Positions 7,433 to 14,979 of a stretch of 18,267 nt of DNA are shown here, piece by piece. The stretch's first letter is position 1. Every line of letters starts with the position of its first letter. This DNA comes from Balneolales bacterium (GTDB lineage Bacteria > Bacteroidota > Rhodothermia > Balneolales > Natronogracilivirgulaceae). The notes beneath the pieces were generated by a model that saw nothing but the letters and a program-made list of their open reading frames with translations, ran no database searches and was not told where the DNA came from. Location of the stretch: positions 1-18,267 of the forward strand of contig SKIC01000267.1 in the NCBI GenBank assembly GCA_007116685.1. Reading direction: 5' to 3'. The translations under genes were made by a program, and so were the position numbers.

Positions 7433-7693
7433 ATGCCAACCTATCAATACAAACGTGAAGACGGATCTGTTTTTGAAATAATGCAAAAAATGTCAGAGCC
7501 TGCATTACGCGTATGTCCTGATACAGGTCAAAATGTCAGCCGTGTCATCAGCGGTGGAGCAGGTGTAGTATATAAAGGCGACGGCTGGTACGTTACCGAT
7601 TATAAAGACAAGAAAAAGCCGGCAAAATCTGAGACAAAATCAGAAACGAAAACAGAATCAAAAGCAGAATCAACGGCTGCCAAAGCAAGTTAA
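7433..7693 (+). CDS. FmdB-like small protein with degenerate zinc ribbon
   Basis: Small protein (86 residues) related to the FmdB/CxxC regulatory-type zinc-ribbon family, whose function is not established. It opens with MPTYQYKREDGSVFE, equivalent to the family's PxYxYxCxxCGxxFE, but both first cysteines are replaced (KRED). The second knuckle reads CPDTGQ, keeping only C28. The following RVISGGAGVVYKGDGWYVTDYKDK is the usual FmdB glycine- and aromatic-rich segment and makes the assignment firm. A Lys/Glu/Ser/Thr-rich repetitive tail (about 58-86, SETKSETKTESKAES) is probably unstructured. With one cysteine left it cannot form the standard four-cysteine zinc site. It precedes the GbsR/MarR-type gene by 31 bases and probably shares its message. 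Confidence 0.8.
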   Translation: MPTYQYKREDGSVFEIMQKMSEPALRVCPDTGQNVSRVISGGAGVVYKGDGWYVTDYKDKKKPAKSETKSETKTESKAESTAAKAS

Positions 7694-7724
7694 TTTAGAT
7701 TAACTCAAACAATCATCTTTCGGA

Positions 7725-8294
7725 ATGTCACAAACCGAATCATACAACAACGCTTTACAGGAATTTGTACTCGCATGGGGTGAAATGGCTTCAGCATGGG
7801 GTATCAATAAAACGATGGCTCAAATTCATGCTTTGTTGTATGCCGAAGATGATCCTCTTGATACTGACCGCATTATGGATGTTTTAGGTATCAGCCGTGG
7901 TAATGCGAACATGAATATCAGAAATCTGATGCAATGGGGTTTGGTGCATAAAGTACATTACTCAGGCGACAGGAAAGATTATTTTACTGCTGAAAAAGAT
8001 GTTTGGATTACTGCGGCAACCATCATCAGAGAACGTCATCAAAGAGAAATTGAGCCTATCCAAAGTAACCTTAGAAAGATGATGGCTAATCTCGAAGAAG
8101 GTTCCGTAGCAAACGAGAAAGAAGAAAATCTTCAGAAACGAATTAAAGACACGGTAAAGTTTCTGGATATGTTTGAAGAGTTTACACAGGCTTTACTGCC
8201 ATTTGTCAAAGAAAAAAATGTTGGCACTCTTAAACAGCTAACGAAACTTGCCAAAATGAAAAACAAACTGAGACCTGCGTCAGAAAAGAAATGA
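7725..8294 (+). CDS. GbsR/MarR-type transcriptional regulator
   Basis: DNA-binding regulator of the GbsR branch of the MarR superfamily (189 residues, cytoplasmic, probably a dimer). The winged helix-turn-helix occupies roughly residues 20-95: WGINKTMAQIHALLYAEDDPL leads in, IMDVLGISRGNANMNIRNLM (49-68) contains the recognition helix, and GLVHKVHYSGDRKDYFTA forms the wing. The long C-terminal part (100-189) is helical and highly charged, suited to dimerisation. Known GbsR/OpcR relatives repress glycine-betaine or choline uptake and synthesis genes, but no osmolyte gene lies in this window, so the target is unknown. The stop overlaps the start of yraN in ATGA, so the two are translationally coupled. 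Clear family match. Confidence 0.88.
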   Translation: MSQTESYNNALQEFVLAWGEMASAWGINKTMAQIHALLYAEDDPLDTDRIMDVLGISRGNANMNIRNLMQWGLVHKVHYSGDRKDYFTAEKDVWITAATIIRERHQREIEPIQSNLRKMMANLEEGSVANEKEENLQKRIKDTVKFLDMFEEFTQALLPFVKEKNVGTLKQLTKLAKMKNKLRPASEKK

Positions 8295-8659
8295 GCGATA
8301 AAAACCTAAGCACCGGTAAAAAAGGGGAAGACATAGCAATTGCATTTTTAGAGGATAAAGGCTGGCTCATTTTAGATAGAAATTACAGTTTCATGAAAAA
8401 AGAGTTGGATATTGTAGGATCCACTGATCGTGAAATCGTATTTGTAGAGGTCAAAACTCGTTCAAATTCAAATTTTGGCGAACCCGAAGATGCGCTCACT
8501 GATCAAAAAAAGAGAAACCTAATTGAAACTGCTCAGGCCTGGTTGCATGAGAGAAAATTAGAAGGTGCGCCTGTTCGTTTTGATGTCATAGCGATTATTG
8601 CTCCCGGCTCAAAAAAACAGAAAATTCGCCATCATGAAGGCGCCTTTTGGTATCTCTGA
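8291..8659 (+). CDS. yraN: YraN/UPF0102 nuclease-fold protein
   Basis: Member of the UPF0102 (YraN) family, which has a PD-(D/E)xK endonuclease-like fold and whose role is still unsettled (links to DNA repair or Holliday-junction processing have been proposed from the fold). The 122 residues match the family. Motifs are GKKGEDIAIAFLEDKGW (9-25) with E13, KKELDIV with E38 and D40, and FVEVKTR (51-57) with the E53-x-K55 core, followed by G-x-PEDALTDQKK and RFDVIAI near the end. All presumed active-site residues are kept. The ATG at 8291 lies inside the end of the regulator gene (4-base overlap), indicating coupled translation. After its stop comes a 93-base gap before the next gene. Confidence 0.92.
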   Translation: MSDKNLSTGKKGEDIAIAFLEDKGWLILDRNYSFMKKELDIVGSTDREIVFVEVKTRSNSNFGEPEDALTDQKKRNLIETAQAWLHERKLEGAPVRFDVIAIIAPGSKKQKIRHHEGAFWYL

Positions 8660-8740
8660 TTAACATTCTCAAATTCTTCTCTCCGATTTTACTTCCGATA
8701 TTCATTTTTTTTATTAAGTTTCTATTAGTCGAATAACTTA

Positions 8741-8748
8741 TAGGAGGT
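8741..8748 (+). promoter_or_regulatory. Strong ribosome binding site of the 8753 gene
   Basis: TAGGAGGT is complementary to the 16S rRNA 3' end over GGAGGT and stands 4 bases before the ATG. Other starts in this window have weak or no such sequence, so this site is unusual here. It decides the start of the small orphan gene. Confidence 0.7.
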
Positions 8749-8752
8749 TGGC

Positions 8753-9025
8753 ATGGAAGTAATAAAATCACGTGAAAAACCACGTCAGGATACGCATCGT
8801 ATGATAATGAGGTGGTTTAATAAGCATTACAATCTTAAACATTCTGCTTACGGCTATATTGGAATGTTTGGCGTCTGGGATATGGCAGGAAAAAATGAAA
8901 TCGACCTGCAGGTTCTTCTTTCAGGTAGAACAGAACATTTGATTCAAATGCGTGATACACTGAATAAAGCCATAGACGAAGAAATAAAACGACGCGAAGA
9001 AATCGATAAATCAAATATGATTTAA
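8753..9025 (+). CDS. Small protein of unknown function
   Basis: I do not recognise this 90-residue protein. It has no signal peptide, no membrane helix and no cysteine. The first third is basic (EVIKSREKPRQDTHR). A middle section (residues 28-60) alternates aromatic and hydrophobic residues (YGYIGMFGVWDMAG, then IDLQVLLSG) and may form a small sheet. The last third (60-86) is a strongly charged, probably helical segment (TLNKAIDEEIKRREE). That it is a real gene is supported by a near-perfect ribosome binding site just upstream and by a compact, non-repetitive composition. It is followed after 15 bases by the convergent nuclease gene. Whether it is transcribed with yraN, 93 bases upstream, is unclear. 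Confidence 0.65.
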   Translation: MEVIKSREKPRQDTHRMIMRWFNKHYNLKHSAYGYIGMFGVWDMAGKNEIDLQVLLSGRTEHLIQMRDTLNKAIDEEIKRREEIDKSNMI

Positions 9026-9040
9026 GTCGGGTTACACTTC

Positions 9041-11029
9041 TTAATCGTCGTTATTAATTACCACTAAAGGCCGCAGTCGCTCTAATGTTGCTGGTCCTAT
9101 TCCCCTTATCTCGGTGAGTTCTTCTACTGAGTTAAAACCTCCGTGCCTTTCACGATAATCAATAATGGCCTGCGCTCTTGCAGGTCCAACCGTTGGTAAA
9201 GCCTCTAAATCTCTAGCAGAAGCCGTGTTAATGTTGATTGGAAATAAATCATCGCCCGTGCCCGGCATGGGAATTACCGTACCTACCTGATCAGGAAATT
9301 CCCACATTCCCAGACTATTTTCTCTGGCATGATCCAAATAATTCCTAAATGCGGCTACAGAATCAGGGTGCTGACGATAGAAGCGAGAATATCTGGCATG
9401 TCCGCTTAGAAGTAATTCCCGATTTAAGTGAAAAACCTCATTCCCATTATCAACCAACACATATGCGTGATATCGCCCATTTTGGTGTACCGGTTTATCG
9501 CCTGATGGACTTAACAATCGTAAGCGTGCACCTTGCAATAATTGCCGGATGTGATCTCGGGATTCCGGTGCGTAAAAATTCGTAGAATCACGACTACCCG
9601 CCCAGATTCTTGGTGCATTTACTCCTAGCAATGAAACCGGATGCCGAACGCCAGTCAAAATTTCTACATCAATGGTTTGAGCATCAATAATTCTGAAATC
9701 TTCATACCATTTTTCGGGATCAGCAATGGGATAGGGTGCTTCTGTTTCACCCAAAGCTCTGGATTTGATCCCCATATAATCCTGAAAAAACTGATTAGTT
9801 ATATAATTACAATGTATAATCAGGATGTTTTCGTCGTTTACATTTTCAGCAGCTTGAGAAAAATTGTAGGAACCGGCAATCGTCAGGGCTGTATGATTTG
9901 ATGTATCTGGATTTGCAGCATCAATAAGCATGGTTTTACTGTGTAATTTGCGAACTTCGCCCCTGCCTGCTAATATATTTCGGGATCCCATTCTCGCCTC
10001 GGGTGCCGCCCATATATCGTTGTTATTTACATATCTGCCATAAAATGACGGATCTATCAATCCGCCTAATTTAATTTCTCCGGTTGCAGAACGCCGCCAT
10101 AAAGATTGGCTAATCGGGATATTAGGGCTAATGGCAAAAGCGATGAACCTTACATCATGAATGGCATAATTTTCAATCAAATAAACAATTCGCTCACTGA
10201 TGCTTGGCTTTGTATTATTCCTATCCATGGGTGAGAAATACAATTCCACAAACGTATCTCCTACCCAAAACTTATTCTGGCTTACGTTCGGCTTATCACG
10301 ATGAAATCTTGCCCTTCTGGGATTTGGCTCAGGTCCGGAACTCCCCCATAAAAACTCAAATTCTTCTAAGTAAGCAGCTGTAACTTCATTGTCTTTTATC
10401 ACCATGGTCATATTCGTATTCCATGGTCCGGTATAGGTTAGGTTCATCGACCCCATCCAGACATAATGATCGTTGGGATCTGCACTTTCTGCATCAATTA
10501 CGGCAAATTTGTGGTGCATATGTGCCCCGGCATTTGGAAGCCGTTGCGGTAATTCTTCAATCCGTCCGTCCGGCCAGTACACTGTTCCCGCATCATCAAT
10601 ACTTATTATGCCACCTTCTCTCAGGGTTTGCCACATGGGTTCATTATGGCGAGGTACTCTTGTTCGGTTTCCGTGATCGGTAGCCACTCTAACCCGAATC
10701 CCACGTTCTTTTGCTGCCACTAAAGAATGTGCCACTCGCAAATTTTGCAAATCATATATGGCTAAATCCACACTGTATTTTGCGGAATCAATTCGGTTAG
10801 TGAGTGTAGAAACCAAATCCCATGAATCTCTTGCTTCATTTCCTTCAAACGCATAGGTGTAGTCTGCGGGCATATTAAAATAGGCTCTAATCCATTCTAC
10901 AGTGCTTGAATCGGGATAAGCTGCAAATACCGGCTTCGATACAAACAGTATCAAAAGCAAGATTACAAATCTACTTGCCTGTCTGAAACTCATGTTAAAG
11001 CTAAACCTGTCTTTGATACGTATTCTCAT
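9041..11029 (-). CDS. Exported PLD-type nuclease fused to SNase-like and ComEA-like HhH domains
   Basis: A 662-residue exported protein with four parts. A signal peptide spans about 14-36 (hydrophobic FVILLLILFV, then VFA-A). Two phospholipase-D-type halves follow, the first with HHKFAVID (H172, K174, D179) plus GSMN, the second with HSKTMLID (H363, K365, D370) plus GSYN. Both HKD sites are complete, so a working phosphodiesterase is likely, probably on nucleic acid. Residues 445-578 look like a staphylococcal-nuclease (OB-fold) domain, but its catalytic residues are changed. Residues 596-657 form a ComEA-like pair of helix-hairpin-helix motifs (LPTVGPARA, IRGIGPATL) that bind DNA. The start could also be ATG at 10993, which gives a more ordinary signal peptide. 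Neither start has a clear ribosome binding site. A role in processing extracellular or incoming DNA is inference. Confidence 0.88.
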   Translation of the reverse strand: MRIRIKDRFSFNMSFRQASRFVILLLILFVSKPVFAAYPDSSTVEWIRAYFNMPADYTYAFEGNEARDSWDLVSTLTNRIDSAKYSVDLAIYDLQNLRVAHSLVAAKERGIRVRVATDHGNRTRVPRHNEPMWQTLREGGIISIDDAGTVYWPDGRIEELPQRLPNAGAHMHHKFAVIDAESADPNDHYVWMGSMNLTYTGPWNTNMTMVIKDNEVTAAYLEEFEFLWGSSGPEPNPRRARFHRDKPNVSQNKFWVGDTFVELYFSPMDRNNTKPSISERIVYLIENYAIHDVRFIAFAISPNIPISQSLWRRSATGEIKLGGLIDPSFYGRYVNNNDIWAAPEARMGSRNILAGRGEVRKLHSKTMLIDAANPDTSNHTALTIAGSYNFSQAAENVNDENILIIHCNYITNQFFQDYMGIKSRALGETEAPYPIADPEKWYEDFRIIDAQTIDVEILTGVRHPVSLLGVNAPRIWAGSRDSTNFYAPESRDHIRQLLQGARLRLLSPSGDKPVHQNGRYHAYVLVDNGNEVFHLNRELLLSGHARYSRFYRQHPDSVAAFRNYLDHARENSLGMWEFPDQVGTVIPMPGTGDDLFPININTASARDLEALPTVGPARAQAIIDYRERHGGFNSVEELTEIRGIGPATLERLRPLVVINNDD

Positions 11030-11091
11030 TGTTAAAAATATACAAAAACCGCTATTTTGCAGATTATTTTCTTTGAACCAATTTTAACTAA

Positions 11092-11394
11092 ATGAACTTA
11101 CGGCTACTAAACCCTCTACGATGGAGAAAATCATTTCTATTTAGCATTGCCATAGGTTTTTTATTGGTTTGGTTTACTTTTTTGGATACTTATAGCTTGC
11201 TTGCACGCTATCAACTTCAAAAAGAAAGAGACTTTTTAATTGAGGAAACCAAACGACTCAGCTCCGAAACGGAAACCCTTAATGCCAAAATCCAAAAACT
11301 CGAAGATAATCCAGAGTTAATAGAACGTATTGCAAGGGAAGATTATGGTATGAGAAAACCCGGAGAAACTGTTTACAGATTAAGAAAAGATTAA
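11092..11394 (+). CDS. FtsB/DivIC-type septum formation initiator
   Basis: Small bitopic division protein (100 residues) of the FtsB/DivIC family, which joins the FtsQ-FtsL complex at the septum and helps activate septal peptidoglycan synthesis. A basic N-terminus (LRWRK) precedes one membrane helix (about 14-33), then a periplasmic coiled coil (about 40-73, QLQKERDFLIEETKRL and following), and the family's closing motif ELIERIAREDYGMRKPGETVYRL (75-97), which is highly diagnostic. It heads a run with the ROK kinase (1 base apart) and the lptD-like gene, all concerned with the cell envelope or sugars. The ATG has only a weak ribosome binding site. Whether it is the FtsB or DivIC ortholog cannot be settled at this length. 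Confidence 0.9.
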   Translation: MNLRLLNPLRWRKSFLFSIAIGFLLVWFTFLDTYSLLARYQLQKERDFLIEETKRLSSETETLNAKIQKLEDNPELIERIAREDYGMRKPGETVYRLRKD

Positions 11395-11395
11395 A

Positions 11396-12361
11396 ATGGA
11401 TAAATACGCTATTGGGATAGATTTGGGTGGCACAAATATCAAAGCCGCTTTAGTACACAGTGAAAAAGGAATTATTGAAAAAGCCAGTACTCCAACCAAT
11501 GCTGATCAGGGATTGGAACACGTTCTAACACAACTTGCTACTATTGCAAAACGTGTATCAAAAGATTTTGAGCCTGAAAAGATATTGGGGATTGGGATTG
11601 GTGCTCCCGGAGTAATCTCACTGGACAGAACTACTGTTTCGCATCCACCAAATTTGCCCGGCTGGGAAGAAGTTCACGTAGCCAAAGAGCTTGAAGAAAG
11701 AACAGGCTGGCACACCAGAGTCGAAAATGACGCAAATCTAGCCGCTTTAGGCTCCTCCCGATTTGGTGCAGGTAAGAATTTTGATCATTTCATTATGGTA
11801 ACTCTGGGAACCGGAGTTGGCGGTGGGATAATCTACAATCGCGATCTTTTCAGAGGAGCGACCGGAGGTGCCGCTGAACTTGGCCATGTATCTATTGATT
11901 ATAATGGAGCCAAAAGCAATAGCCCGGCAATTGGTGGTATTGAAGCATACTTAGGCCAACGCTTCCTTAGTACTCATGCCTGGGATGTTATTTCTGATAA
12001 TAGAGATAATGAGCTTTATTCGATGTTCTCAGACAATCCTGAAAAACTTGACCCGTTAGCTTTGTTTGAAGCAGCTGAAAAAGGAAACAGACTTGCCATT
12101 GATATTTTAGCTGAAGCCGGTGAAAAACTTGGAGTAGCTATCACAAATTACATACACATCCTGGATATTCGGAAAATCATCGTTTCCGGTGGCGTTGCCA
12201 AAGCCGGTAAATACATTCTGGAAACAGCTCACTGCACGGCGCTTGAGCGTTTGTTACCTCCAATGCGAACTGATTTCGAAATTATTTATGAAGATCTGGG
12301 GAATGATGCTGCTTTATTAGGTGCCGCAAGTTTAGGTATGGAAACCGCGTTAGATTCCTGA
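11396..12361 (+). CDS. ROK-family sugar kinase, zinc cysteines missing
   Basis: Cytoplasmic ASKHA-fold kinase of the ROK family, probably a glucokinase or amino-sugar kinase (321 residues). The phosphate loop YAIGIDLGGTNIKAAL (4-19), the catalytic base in ENDANLAALG (D112), the adenosine loop VTLGTGVGGGI (135-145) and ELGH with H164 are intact. The zinc site that follows in most ROK proteins (CxCGxxGCxE) is replaced by SNSPAIGGIE: the three cysteines are S174, S176 and G181, while G180 and E183 remain. So the fold and active base are kept but the usual structural zinc is not. It starts 1 base after the FtsB-like gene and ends 5 bases before the lptD-like gene, so cotranscription is very likely. 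The sugar cannot be named from sequence. Confidence 0.88.
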   Translation: MDKYAIGIDLGGTNIKAALVHSEKGIIEKASTPTNADQGLEHVLTQLATIAKRVSKDFEPEKILGIGIGAPGVISLDRTTVSHPPNLPGWEEVHVAKELEERTGWHTRVENDANLAALGSSRFGAGKNFDHFIMVTLGTGVGGGIIYNRDLFRGATGGAAELGHVSIDYNGAKSNSPAIGGIEAYLGQRFLSTHAWDVISDNRDNELYSMFSDNPEKLDPLALFEAAEKGNRLAIDILAEAGEKLGVAITNYIHILDIRKIIVSGGVAKAGKYILETAHCTALERLLPPMRTDFEIIYEDLGNDAALLGAASLGMETALDS

Positions 12362-12366
12362 TATGT

Positions 12367-14979
12367 ATGGTGGCAGCCAGTAGTTCTAATACACATATCA
12401 GGCTGCATCTGCTTATAGGGATTATATTTTTCTACTTGTCCGGCAGTTCGGTTTTTGCTCAAGACACTGGAAATAAAGATCCCGTGCACTTTTTTGCTTC
12501 GGACTCTCTGACTTTTTCTTTCGCCGGAGAACGTAAAGCTGAATTGTTTGGAAATGCCCGGGTAGAGCACCCGAAAGGGCAACTCGAAGCCGGAAGAATT
12601 AGCCTAGACCTGAATATGAATCTGATGAGTGCCCAGACTATTACTCCGGGTGATACCTTATCAGAACCCAGGCTATCCCGTGGTGATGATGTAATTCGAA
12701 GCCGAAGAATTCTCTACAACTACGAAACCGACAAAGGTAAATTTGATGTAGCCCGTATTTCTATTGATCAAGGAAATTTATTGGGAGATCAGGTAAAAAG
12801 AACAGCTCCGCACGTTATTTTTGTAGAAGACGGGCGTTATTCAACTTGCGAACTAGATCATCCCCATTATTATATTCTGGCAAACAGAATGAAAGTTGTG
12901 GATGAAGATGAAGTTTTCTTTACACGCGCACGGCTCTATATTCTCGATATTCCATACCCAATTATTTTTCCTTTTGGGCTTATTCCTTCAGGAGTTGAAC
13001 GCCGAAGATCCGGTTTATTAGAACCAACGTATGTTTTCCAGGATGATTTCGGTAGAGGATTAGGTTTACAAAACTTTGGGTGGTTTCAATATTTCAATGA
13101 TCACCTAACCGGTCGTGCTTCTGTGGATGTATTTACCAGCGGCACCTATTTTTTTAATGCTCGAACCGACTATCGTGTGGTCAACCGATATAATGGAAAT
13201 ATTGGATTTGGCTATTCTCGTGACCAAGGCATGGAACCCACCGATCCGGATTACACGCAAAGTATTCAGCGTAGCCTTAATGTGAGTCACTCCCAGCAAG
13301 TTAGTCCATATTCTAATTTTGGCGTAAATATTAACCTCCGAACCTCAGAGTTTTATCGCCGAAATTCTTACGACATCGAAGATCGTGCAGAAGTAACCAC
13401 GGGTTCAAATCTAAGCTATTCTTACAGGGACCCGGAAAGTCGATTCAATCTTTCGGTAAGCTCCAGAGTCAATCAGAATTTTGCGAATAATTCTACCACC
13501 TTAAGCGGTCCGAACATCAATTTTTCAAGTCGGAGGTTTACGCCATTCAGTACTACAGGACAAAGAGGGCAGCAACGTTGGTACGAAACTCTGAATATTA
13601 ATTACAGCAACGCTTTCCAGTCGCAATTTTCTTACACCCCACCTATCGATTTGGATGATGCTCCCGGTTTTTTTGATGTGCTAACCAACCCTAACTTGTA
13701 TCGCGAAACCACCGGAAATACACGCCACATTAACTATGGTTTCCGTCAAAGAATGGATATGAGCACCCAACTGCTTTCCAGTCAATTCGTGAACTTGAGC
13801 ACTAATACAAACTTTGTTGAGTATTGGTACCCAGAAACCATTCGAAGGTTTTATAATGAGGAAACAGAACGAGTTGAAGAAGAATCTGTTCCGGGATTTG
13901 CTGCCGCCCGAGATTTCTCAACCGGCTTAAGCTTAAGCACCACACTATATGGTATTGCACAAACTCAAATTGGCCGTGTAGAGGCTTTTCGTCATACGTT
14001 TCGTCCTTCGCTCAGCTACTCCTATTCTCCGGACTTTGGTGATGAATTCTGGGGCTTTTACAGAAGTGTTGAAGGATTGCCCGAAGGTCAGCCGGAGCAA
14101 ATTTACAGTATTTTCCAGGGCTCGGTGATTGGGGGACCATCAAGAGGAGAGCAACAAGCCATCTCTCTGAGTTTAAATAATATTTTTGAGGCAAAAGTTG
14201 TGCGAAGAGACAGCACCGGAGAACGAAGTGAGCAAAATCTTAGAATCATCGACAACCTTAGTGCCAGCCTGAGTTATAATTTTGCCGCCGAACAGTTTAA
14301 GTTAAGTGATTTAAATACCAGAATTTCATCAACGGTCTATCAGAATATCCGCTTAAACGCCAGTGCGAATTTTAGTTTTTACGATACGGATGATAATGGT
14401 GCCCGAATTGATCAGTATTTATGGGAAGAAAATAATGGCTTCTTACGTCTAACTAATTTTACTCTGACAGCTTCAAGTACGTTTCAGGGAGGTTCTGGTG
14501 GTATGCCTCAATTCACGCAAAGCACAGCGCACTTCCCGAGATATTACGATCCTTTTGACCAGTCCATGTTCCGTACGATAGATGCCACGTTTAACCGTGC
14601 TCCGATAGAACCGTTAAGAGCGCCCTGGTCTTTCTCTTTATCGTTTAATTATGATTGGAGAATTGGTTTCAATAACGAAGTTACACAACGAGCGATTTTA
14701 AACGCTCAAAATATTCGAGTAAGGCTAACGCCAGAATGGAATGTGGGTACAAGTCTTGGTTATGATTTTATTCAAGGAGAGTTAACACCAACTCGATTTA
14801 ACGTAACAAGAAATCTGCATTGCTGGGACTTAATGTTTGAATGGAATCCCTTCGGTGATTTCCAATTTTACATGTTTACCTTACGTCTAAGGGACTCACA
14901 AATGCACAGTTTATTCCAAAAACTGCCTGGCCTCAACAATCTGGAACGAAGCTCCAGCCCAATTGGTCGTGGGTTCTAA
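12367..14979 (+). CDS. lptD: LptD-like outer-membrane LPS assembly protein
   Basis: Outer-membrane beta-barrel of the LptD type that inserts lipopolysaccharide into the outer leaflet (870 residues). A signal peptide (1-31, ending SSVFA-Q) is followed by an OstA/LptA-like jellyroll (about 44-165; DSLTFSFAGERKAELFGNA, the GRYSTCELDHPHYYI motif) and then a long barrel with alternating strands rich in aromatic residues and N/S/R (about 190-860). The motif LHCWDLMFEWNPFGDF near the C-terminus matches the cysteine-bearing segment of LptD. Only two cysteines occur in the whole protein, C161 and C819. The ATG at 12367 lies 5 bases after the ROK stop. An out-of-frame ATG at 12363 is disregarded. Partners (LptE) are not in the window. 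The 3' end overlaps the convergent ribE gene by 4 bases. Confidence 0.87.
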   Translation: MVAASSSNTHIRLHLLIGIIFFYLSGSSVFAQDTGNKDPVHFFASDSLTFSFAGERKAELFGNARVEHPKGQLEAGRISLDLNMNLMSAQTITPGDTLSEPRLSRGDDVIRSRRILYNYETDKGKFDVARISIDQGNLLGDQVKRTAPHVIFVEDGRYSTCELDHPHYYILANRMKVVDEDEVFFTRARLYILDIPYPIIFPFGLIPSGVERRRSGLLEPTYVFQDDFGRGLGLQNFGWFQYFNDHLTGRASVDVFTSGTYFFNARTDYRVVNRYNGNIGFGYSRDQGMEPTDPDYTQSIQRSLNVSHSQQVSPYSNFGVNINLRTSEFYRRNSYDIEDRAEVTTGSNLSYSYRDPESRFNLSVSSRVNQNFANNSTTLSGPNINFSSRRFTPFSTTGQRGQQRWYETLNINYSNAFQSQFSYTPPIDLDDAPGFFDVLTNPNLYRETTGNTRHINYGFRQRMDMSTQLLSSQFVNLSTNTNFVEYWYPETIRRFYNEETERVEEESVPGFAAARDFSTGLSLSTTLYGIAQTQIGRVEAFRHTFRPSLSYSYSPDFGDEFWGFYRSVEGLPEGQPEQIYSIFQGSVIGGPSRGEQQAISLSLNNIFEAKVVRRDSTGERSEQNLRIIDNLSASLSYNFAAEQFKLSDLNTRISSTVYQNIRLNASANFSFYDTDDNGARIDQYLWEENNGFLRLTNFTLTASSTFQGGSGGMPQFTQSTAHFPRYYDPFDQSMFRTIDATFNRAPIEPLRAPWSFSLSFNYDWRIGFNNEVTQRAILNAQNIRVRLTPEWNVGTSLGYDFIQGELTPTRFNVTRNLHCWDLMFEWNPFGDFQFYMFTLRLRDSQMHSLFQKLPGLNNLERSSSPIGRGF

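Noticed and set aside
7725..11029. Possible defence cluster (regulator, nuclease-fold YraN, PLD nuclease)
   Set aside because: YraN is a near-universal housekeeping protein, the PLD protein carries an export signal, and no sensor, toxin or mobile-element genes are nearby.
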